Positions 15,442-20,666 of a DNA stretch of 20,666 bases are shown one piece after another (the first letter of the stretch is position 1; each line of letters starts with the position of its first letter). Both the position numbers and the translations under genes were made by a program. Source of the DNA: Anaerolineaceae bacterium (GTDB taxonomy: Bacteria > Chloroflexota > Anaerolineae > Anaerolineales > Anaerolineaceae); the NCBI GenBank assembly GCA_021107195.1, contig JAIOTF010000006.1, positions 1-20,666 of the forward strand, in the 5' to 3' direction. The notes beneath the pieces are model-generated. The model was not told the DNA's origin. It saw only the letters and a list, made by a program, of their open reading frames with translations, and did no database searches.

Positions 15442-16257
15442 ATGACCGAAAATTATAAAGCTCTGGTTGCCATTGATGTGGACGGCACCTTATTGGACTC
15501 AAAACACCAGGTATCAAAAGGTGCAGCAGAAGCCATTACAAACCTGACAGTAAATGGCATCTTGCCCGTGTTAGCTTCTGGACGCACAATTGATGGCGTG
15601 TCACCTTTTTATGATGCTTTAAATTTAGGCCCTTATTTAATTGGGGCTGGTGGTGGTTTGGTATCAACCACATCGGGTGAGATTATCAAAGCTTTTGAAC
15701 TTTCCCCTGAGCTCTTGCCGGTAATCATTGGATTAGCCAGAGAAATTGGCGTTGGCATTGCCTTGCATCAACTTGAGAGAATGCTATTTGAGTCATCAGA
15801 TGAACTTATGAAAATTGTACAGCGCAATTTGCCTGGCAGGCTGTTGCAATATGATGATTTGATTCCCCTGCTAGATCAGTCCCCTACAGTTAAGGTTACT
15901 TTATGGGGGAACCATCTTAAATTATGCGGGGCGCAACAGCAAATCGAAGCTTTGAACATTCAAGTCGATATGCTTTTTGGTGGTGATGAATTTCTTGAAA
16001 TCACCAATCCTGGTGTTTCAAAAGGCTTTGCATTGACATTGCTTGCGCAGCATTTGAATATTCCTGGAGATCGGATCGCCGCGATTGGCGATCAGTACAA
16101 TGATGTCAGTATGTTCGAGGTTGCTCCGTACGCGATTGCCATGGGGAATGCACCTGATGGTGTCAAGTCTAAAGCGAAATTCATTGCACCCTCCAACGAC
16201 GAAGGTGGGCTGGCCTGGGCACTGGAAAATGTGGTTCCTAAAACATGGCACAAATAA
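15442..16257 (+). CDS. HAD hydrolase, Cof-type (IIB) phosphatase, first of a pair
   Basis: 271 residues. The nucleophile motif IDVDGT has D12 and D14; the catalytic Lys is in GVSKGFAL and the metal motif GDQYND is at 216-221, with the IIB cap between. I chose the ATG at 15442, as an upstream TTG would add a poor 14-residue tail and lacks a ribosome site; even so, only a weak ACAGGA precedes the ATG. Its stop overlaps the start of the next HAD gene by 13 bases, so the two are co-translated. Probable role: dephosphorylating a sugar phosphate made by this pathway; substrate unknown. Confidence 0.9.
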   Translation: MTENYKALVAIDVDGTLLDSKHQVSKGAAEAITNLTVNGILPVLASGRTIDGVSPFYDALNLGPYLIGAGGGLVSTTSGEIIKAFELSPELLPVIIGLAREIGVGIALHQLERMLFESSDELMKIVQRNLPGRLLQYDDLIPLLDQSPTVKVTLWGNHLKLCGAQQQIEALNIQVDMLFGGDEFLEITNPGVSKGFALTLLAQHLNIPGDRIAAIGDQYNDVSMFEVAPYAIAMGNAPDGVKSKAKFIAPSNDEGGLAWALENVVPKTWHK

Positions 16258-17045
16258 AGTTAATCGCGATCGATTTAGACGGCACGTTGCTGGCGGATCA
16301 TTACCACATTAGTAAAAAAAACATTGCTGCGGTGCGAAAGGCAACAGACAATGGCGTACCGGTTTATTTGATTTCCGGGCGAGCTACATTTGGAATGGAG
16401 TTTGCTGCAGAAGCATTGGGCTTAACTACCCCCTTAATTGCATATAATGGTGCATTTATTTTTGATCCAACCAACCAGGAAGTTGTTTATAGCCGTTCAT
16501 TGCAGCGGGAGATGGCAAAGCGTGCGATTGAAATTTTTCGCCAAAAAGATATTTATGTTGGCTATTACGCCGGGATGAATTGGTATGCAGATAAACTCTG
16601 CAAAGAAATGCGGGCTGAAGGAAAAGCGCTGAATCGTAATCCTGAAGTGGTTGACAACTTGGTGGATGCTGAATTGCCTGGCCCCCACAAATTGATTGCG
16701 ATTGAATTTAATGACGAGAATAAATTGCAAGATGCTTATAAGGAACTGCGTCGTACCCTACTAGATTTGAATGCGCACTTTTCTGAAACATTTGCTCTTG
16801 AAATTTTTGATCAACAGGTATCAAAGGCCGCTGCACTTCAATATATATTGAATTTGCAAGGATTAACAGTTGACAACTTATTGGTCATTGGCGATAACTT
16901 CAATGATATTAGTATGATGCAGCTTGCAGGAGTATCCGTTGCTGTAGAAAACGCACCAGAAGAGGTTAAGACTCACGCAGATTGGATTGTGCCAAGCAAC
17001 AAAGATCACGGCGTTGCAATTGCAATTGAGCGGCTCTTCGCTTGA
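16245..17045 (+). CDS. HAD hydrolase, Cof-type (IIB) phosphatase, second of a pair
   Basis: 266 residues with the same subclass marks as its neighbour: IDLDGT (D10, D12), Lys in QVSKAAAL and GDNFND (216-221). The cap region is clearly different from the first copy (for example YYAGMNWYADKL), so this is an old duplication or two independent family members rather than a recent repeat. It starts inside the end of the previous gene, and the TIM-barrel gene follows 20 bases after its stop. Likely a cytosolic phosphatase on a hexose phosphate or related compound. Confidence 0.92.
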   Translation: MAQIKLIAIDLDGTLLADHYHISKKNIAAVRKATDNGVPVYLISGRATFGMEFAAEALGLTTPLIAYNGAFIFDPTNQEVVYSRSLQREMAKRAIEIFRQKDIYVGYYAGMNWYADKLCKEMRAEGKALNRNPEVVDNLVDAELPGPHKLIAIEFNDENKLQDAYKELRRTLLDLNAHFSETFALEIFDQQVSKAAALQYILNLQGLTVDNLLVIGDNFNDISMMQLAGVSVAVENAPEEVKTHADWIVPSNKDHGVAIAIERLFA

Positions 17046-17065
17046 AGAAAATTCGTAGGTGAGAA

Positions 17066-17935
17066 ATGTTTCAAACCAGTGTAATAAATATCGAAATATC
17101 CAAGGATATTGAACAATCCTTAGAAATTGCTCATGATTTAGGCATTAATCAAATTGAGATTCACAGCGCCTGGGGGAAAAACATTGAGTGTTTGGAAGAA
17201 AACGAGCTGAAAAAGCTTAAAAAAATGGTTGACAAATACGGCATGAGGGTTCCCTGCATTTCCTCAACACTATTCTTGCGTACGTTTTTGGATAACCGTG
17301 ACGATGAAGCTCCAGAAGTGAGCGGATTCTCAGCAATTTCAGGAAATTATAATTACCATCTGGAAAGGCTTCAACAGGCGTTTCGCGCTGCAGAAATTCT
17401 TGAAAGTCCATTAATCCGGGTATTTGGTTTTCAAGAAGCAGATGAACTGAATGAGAACGTCTTTGCTTTGGCGGCCGAGAAATTCTCTATACCCGCAAAA
17501 CAAGCCCAGGAAGCCGGATATACGCTGGTGATGGAAAATTGCCCACATACCTCTTTTGGCTGGGGAAAAAATGCCGCAAAACTGGTTCGGATGGTTAATT
17601 TGCCTGCATTTCGCCTGCTTTGGGATCCTGCCGGGGGCATTCGGGCTGGCGAACCAGATTGCATTCAAGCGATGCCGGAAATAATGCCATTGATCGCACA
17701 CGTACATGCTAAGGACATTCTGATGTTACCAGACGGCGGGAGAGAATACCTGACTGTGGGTAAAGGGCAGGTGCCCTGGCGTACAATTCTGAAAGCATTA
17801 ATTGAACAGAACTACTCTGGTGCAATCAGTTTGGAGCCCCACTACCTTGGAGAAGATGGAACAAAATCCGGAGCTGTTAGGGAAACACTTGACGGGATGA
17901 AAGAAATTCTATCTTCCTTTGGAATTCTTTCATAA
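17066..17935 (+). CDS. TIM-barrel sugar-phosphate isomerase/epimerase
   Basis: 289-residue protein of the xylose isomerase-like/AP endonuclease 2 superfamily, whose members isomerise or epimerise sugars and inositol derivatives with a divalent metal. Likely metal ligands are E157 (LVMENCP), D187 (LLWDPAGG), H212 or H214 (AHVHAKD) and E257 (ISLEPHY), in the order typical of the fold. AGGTGAGAA lies just before the ATG. It is in the same operon as the PTS and SIS genes. Substrate unknown; tagatose/psicose-type epimerases and IolE/IolI dehydratase/isomerases are alternatives. Confidence 0.88.
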   Translation: MFQTSVINIEISKDIEQSLEIAHDLGINQIEIHSAWGKNIECLEENELKKLKKMVDKYGMRVPCISSTLFLRTFLDNRDDEAPEVSGFSAISGNYNYHLERLQQAFRAAEILESPLIRVFGFQEADELNENVFALAAEKFSIPAKQAQEAGYTLVMENCPHTSFGWGKNAAKLVRMVNLPAFRLLWDPAGGIRAGEPDCIQAMPEIMPLIAHVHAKDILMLPDGGREYLTVGKGQVPWRTILKALIEQNYSGAISLEPHYLGEDGTKSGAVRETLDGMKEILSSFGILS

Positions 17936-17966
17936 ATATTTCACAAGCACAGAAAGAGAGTATGCT

Positions 17967-18296
17967 ATGGGATTGAGAAAAAAAACAAAACAGTCTGCAA
18001 CCGGAAACGCGTTCATGGGCACACAACAGGCAGCAATTTGGCTTGGCAGAACCCTTTCAACGCATGATGTAATGATCCGCGTAACCAGCCAACTGATGGA
18101 TATTGTGACTGTGCAACAACACATGATCGATGAAATGCAAAAGCATGTTGGCCCCCTGTCATTTGAGGACGCTGACATTGCAGAGCAATCTGAAAAGATA
18201 TTAAAGGAACTTGATGAAATTCGCGGCAAGATCGGACCTGTTCTAAAAATGGTGAACGATTCTTGTGTCGTGTTAGAAAAGATGATCGAAGGTTAA
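17967..18296 (+). CDS. Small helical protein of unknown function
   Basis: 109 residues, a Lys-rich N-terminus (MGLRKKTKQS) followed by what look like long amphipathic helices (VTVQQHMIDEMQKHV, IAEQSEKILKELDEIRGKI) and a hydrophobic end. No membrane span or known motif. I chose the ATG at 17967 because GAGAG stands six bases upstream; an earlier in-frame ATG at 17919 overlaps the end of the previous gene and lacks such a site. It lies tightly between two sugar-enzyme genes, so it may be a small partner or regulatory subunit. Unknown. Confidence 0.7.
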   Translation: MGLRKKTKQSATGNAFMGTQQAAIWLGRTLSTHDVMIRVTSQLMDIVTVQQHMIDEMQKHVGPLSFEDADIAEQSEKILKELDEIRGKIGPVLKMVNDSCVVLEKMIEG

Positions 18297-18305
18297 AGAG
18301 GCGCG

Positions 18306-19526
18306 ATGATGGAAAACAAGAAAGTAGCAGAATCCACCCTTTCATTCCAATACGATGATGCAACATACGAGCTGGCAAATGAGTATCCTACATATTATCG
18401 GGCTTTAGGCCTTGAGCCCCGGAAGCAGCATCCATTTTGTATGTATGATGGCACATTGAGACAACCGGGATTGGTTAACGATGCCTTGGACGTTGTTCCG
18501 GAGACGGCTATGCGAATTTCTAAGACCTTGAAAGATCTTGATTTCAAAAAAGTTCTCATCACCGGACTGGGGTCGTCTTATCAGTTAGGCGCCGAATTTG
18601 TGCATCTGGTCTGGGGACTGCTCGGAATCCCTGCCGAACTCATTGAGAGCTCTGAAGCATTACTATCGGATAGCATCTATGATTTTAAAGACTCTCTTGT
18701 GATTGGCCTTTCGTCGTCGGGGAACACGATTGAAACAGTTGAACATTTGAAGCAGGCGAGAGAAGCAGGCGCCTATACGCTGGCGTTTACGAATACAGAA
18801 AACACTCGTCTGACCAACGCAGCGAACGACTATTTTGTTTCTCCCGGCGGCTATGGCTTGGTGTATGACTTCACCTCCAGATATGCCCCCTTCGTGGCAG
18901 TGCTCGCAGAAATTGCCAAAGTAAAAGGACGCTCAACAGAAGATATCGACACGGTGTTGAAAGCACTTGCTGAAATTTCCGAGAAGATGCAACAGGCCAT
19001 CGAACAAATGGACCGGAAATGCCGTTATCTCGGCGAATGGATCCGACGGGACATGCGCAGTGTTGTCATTCCGGCTTCTGGAAACATGTTGCCCATCTCC
19101 TGGGAAATGGCTCTCCGTTTTGAGGAAATGGCCCATTTCCCTGCACGGGGTCGCCCGCTAATCGATTTCCTACACGGCGGTGTTGGTTATATTGCTCCTG
19201 ACATCATGACGGTAATTCTTGGGCCACAGGGAAAAACATACGAATATGCAGTCCGGGCAGCAAAGGTTGCGCGCACGATCAAATCACCCTGCATTGCAGT
19301 CATCGATATGAATGACCATGGTGAAATCACTTCGCTTGCCGACCAAATCATTCGCATCCCGAATACTCACCCGCTGTTAAAACCAATGCTCTATGTTTTA
19401 TCTGCACAGTTAATCCCTTACTACACCGAAGTGGCGCGCCCCGGCGGAAACCCGGATGCACAACGCACGGACCAGCCAAACTATGCCCGCGCATTTGATA
19501 TCGCCATGCCGCCAAAATCGCATTAG
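18306..19526 (+). CDS. Double-SIS phosphosugar isomerase or deglycase, GlmS/FrlB-like
   Basis: 406 residues with two SIS domains (about 55-205 and 240-390), the layout of GlmS isomerase and of fructosamine-phosphate deglycases such as FrlB. The first holds GLGSSYQLG (87-95) and SSSGNTIE (136-143). In the second, E274 (RFEEMA) and H290 (DFLHGG) are 16 residues apart, the spacing of the catalytic Glu/His of E. coli GlmS (E488/H504), so an active isomerase/deglycase is likely. There is no glutaminase domain. The N-terminal 50 residues are extra. ATG at 18306 and 18309 are both possible behind AAAGAGG. It follows the small helical gene by nine bases. Confidence 0.85.
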   Translation: MMENKKVAESTLSFQYDDATYELANEYPTYYRALGLEPRKQHPFCMYDGTLRQPGLVNDALDVVPETAMRISKTLKDLDFKKVLITGLGSSYQLGAEFVHLVWGLLGIPAELIESSEALLSDSIYDFKDSLVIGLSSSGNTIETVEHLKQAREAGAYTLAFTNTENTRLTNAANDYFVSPGGYGLVYDFTSRYAPFVAVLAEIAKVKGRSTEDIDTVLKALAEISEKMQQAIEQMDRKCRYLGEWIRRDMRSVVIPASGNMLPISWEMALRFEEMAHFPARGRPLIDFLHGGVGYIAPDIMTVILGPQGKTYEYAVRAAKVARTIKSPCIAVIDMNDHGEITSLADQIIRIPNTHPLLKPMLYVLSAQLIPYYTEVARPGGNPDAQRTDQPNYARAFDIAMPPKSH

Positions 19527-19541
19527 GACAAAAGGATAACT

Positions 19542-20111
19542 ATGGAACTTTTTCAACCAGTTCTCGCAAAACTCAATTTCGAAGATGGCACCATTGATAA
19601 TTGCGAACCAATAATTATTCGCCATTTGGGTGACTTGCAAGGCTATTTTCAGGACGAGGCGGCTTTTCAGGCAATGCTTATAGAAAACCCGGTTTTGTAT
19701 CGTGTTTATCCTATGAAAGCCAGCGGCGAGGAAGCCGGACTCCTGGTCGGCACATCCGTAATTGAACCGGGCATTGTCGGTAAGGAATACTTCATGACCA
19801 AAGGTCATTTTCACCTTTTGGAAAAAGCTCCGGAAGTTTACTTCACCCTTTCCGGTGAAGGAATGATCCTTATTGAAACTGCTAATGGGAATGCTGTTGC
19901 ACAGAAAATGAAAAAAGGGACAATCCACTATATCCCTGGTAAATGGGCGCACCGCACAATCAACACTGGCGCCGTTCCACTCATCTTTTTTGCAGTCTGG
20001 CCAGCAAATGCCGGGCATAACTATGGTGCAATCAAGGACAAAGGCTTTGCAACATTAGTTGTGAAAGGTAAAGATGGACCGGAATTAATCAAAAATCCAA
20101 GCTATCACTAA
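19542..20111 (+). CDS. pgiA: Cupin-type glucose-6-phosphate isomerase
   Basis: 189-residue enzyme converting glucose 6-phosphate and fructose 6-phosphate, of the small metal-dependent cupin family first known from Pyrococcus, not the usual large SIS-type Pgi. Metal ligands are H89 and H91 (KGHFHL), E98 (PEVYF) and H137 (WAHRT), one residue off the P. furiosus numbering. The end has the family's WPANAGHNYG motif. AAAGGA precedes the ATG. It sits 15 bases after the double-SIS gene and 20 before the last gene. In this context it would channel product to fructose 6-phosphate, or act on a related sugar phosphate. Confidence 0.93.
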   Translation: MELFQPVLAKLNFEDGTIDNCEPIIIRHLGDLQGYFQDEAAFQAMLIENPVLYRVYPMKASGEEAGLLVGTSVIEPGIVGKEYFMTKGHFHLLEKAPEVYFTLSGEGMILIETANGNAVAQKMKKGTIHYIPGKWAHRTINTGAVPLIFFAVWPANAGHNYGAIKDKGFATLVVKGKDGPELIKNPSYH

Positions 20112-20131
20112 ATCTTTTCAGGAGAAAATCA

Positions 20132-20666
20132 ATGTCAAAAATAGTTCAGAATTACCTGAATGCAGTCGTTGCTCAACTAAATTCGGTTGTTGACGAATCT
20201 TTACCTGAAGTCGAGAAGGCAGCAGAAGTCATTGCTAAAGCGATCATGGATGACAAGAATTATTTCCTGTTCGGCAGCGGACACTCTGCCTTGATTGCCC
20301 GCGAGGCGTTTTGGCGTGCTGGAGGATTGGCACCGGCAATGCCAATCCCGGATATCATGGAGGGCGATGTTGAGCGCCTTCCCGGTCATGGGCCTGCAAT
20401 TTTGGCGCACTATGACTTGCACAAGGGCGATGTGATCATCGTCATCTCCAACTCAGGAATCAATTATTTGCCATTGGAGGTTACAATGAAATGCAAGGAA
20501 CACGGTATGTCAGTGATTGCTTTGACATCCAAAAAGCACAGTGCGAACGTTCAGCCGCGTCATCCTTCCGGTAAGAAATTAATGGATATTGCAGACATTG
20601 TCATCGATAATCAGGTTGTTCGCGGCGATGCTTTGCTATCGCTTTCGGATGAGAGATTCAAAGTGG
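20132..20666 (+). CDS. SIS-domain sugar isomerase-like protein (UPF0309-like), cut by window end
   Basis: The frame starts at ATG 20132 behind AGGAG and runs off the right edge after 178 residues, about 70 short of the expected length. It has the SIS loops FGSGHS and SNSGINY, then RHPSGKKLMDIAD, all matching UPF0309-like proteins. It is a clear paralogue of the SIS gene at 14634: both share AFW/YRxGGLAP after the first loop. Likely a cytosolic phosphosugar-binding isomerase; the reaction is not known. Confidence 0.88.
   Translation, partial: MSKIVQNYLNAVVAQLNSVVDESLPEVEKAAEVIAKAIMDDKNYFLFGSGHSALIAREAFWRAGGLAPAMPIPDIMEGDVERLPGHGPAILAHYDLHKGDVIIVISNSGINYLPLEVTMKCKEHGMSVIALTSKKHSANVQPRHPSGKKLMDIADIVIDNQVVRGDALLSLSDERFKV

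Noticed and set aside
1..20666. CRISPR arrays, insertion sequences, rRNA or tRNA genes
   Set aside because: None was seen on reading both strands; no regularly spaced repeats, transposase genes or terminal inverted repeats.

Overview
The window is bacterial DNA of moderate GC with dense, mostly operonic genes and clear Shine-Dalgarno sites. Several proteins (TypA, large U32 protein, single Xer-like recombinase, long class I phosphomannose isomerase) would fit an Anaerolineae-like Chloroflexota genome. That placement is an impression from protein style, not a demonstrated assignment.

Layout: bases 1-76 hold the tail of an unknown gene, followed by a terminator and a structured non-coding stretch. 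Housekeeping genes come next: typA (391-2244, +) and, convergent to it across a bidirectional terminator, an unknown P-loop protein (2295-3011, -). A 480-base non-coding region then ends in a 28-bp dif-like Xer site directly in front of a tyrosine recombinase gene (3495-4475, +). A U32 protein of RlhA type (4509-6365, +, probably leaderless) and a 69-residue membrane protein (6493-6702, +) follow. 

From 6707 to 11416 everything is on the minus strand: a GntR/HutC repressor, a two-part class I mannose-6-phosphate isomerase with its own promoter and operator-like palindrome, an unknown 164-residue protein, a Cof-type HAD phosphatase and an SGNH esterase.

Divergent from the repressor, a consensus promoter (11516-11543) buried in a 41-bp interrupted palindrome drives a long plus-strand operon running off the window end. 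It encodes a complete mannose-family PTS permease (EIIC, EIID, EIIA, EIIB), a UPF0309-like SIS protein, two overlapping Cof-type HAD phosphatases, a TIM-barrel sugar-phosphate isomerase/epimerase, a small helical protein, a double-SIS isomerase/deglycase-like protein, a cupin-type phosphoglucose isomerase and a second UPF0309-like SIS protein (truncated). Two long intercistronic hairpins divide the PTS part.

Read together, 6707-20666 is a sugar-uptake and sugar-phosphate conversion locus: the permease would import and phosphorylate a sugar, SIS, TIM-barrel, cupin and PMI enzymes would rework the phosphorylated product towards fructose 6-phosphate, HADs would relieve phosphosugar load, and the GntR protein would sense an intermediate. 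The substrate is not evident; an Amadori-type (fructosamine) or amino sugar is one testable idea. No EI or HPr gene is in the window.
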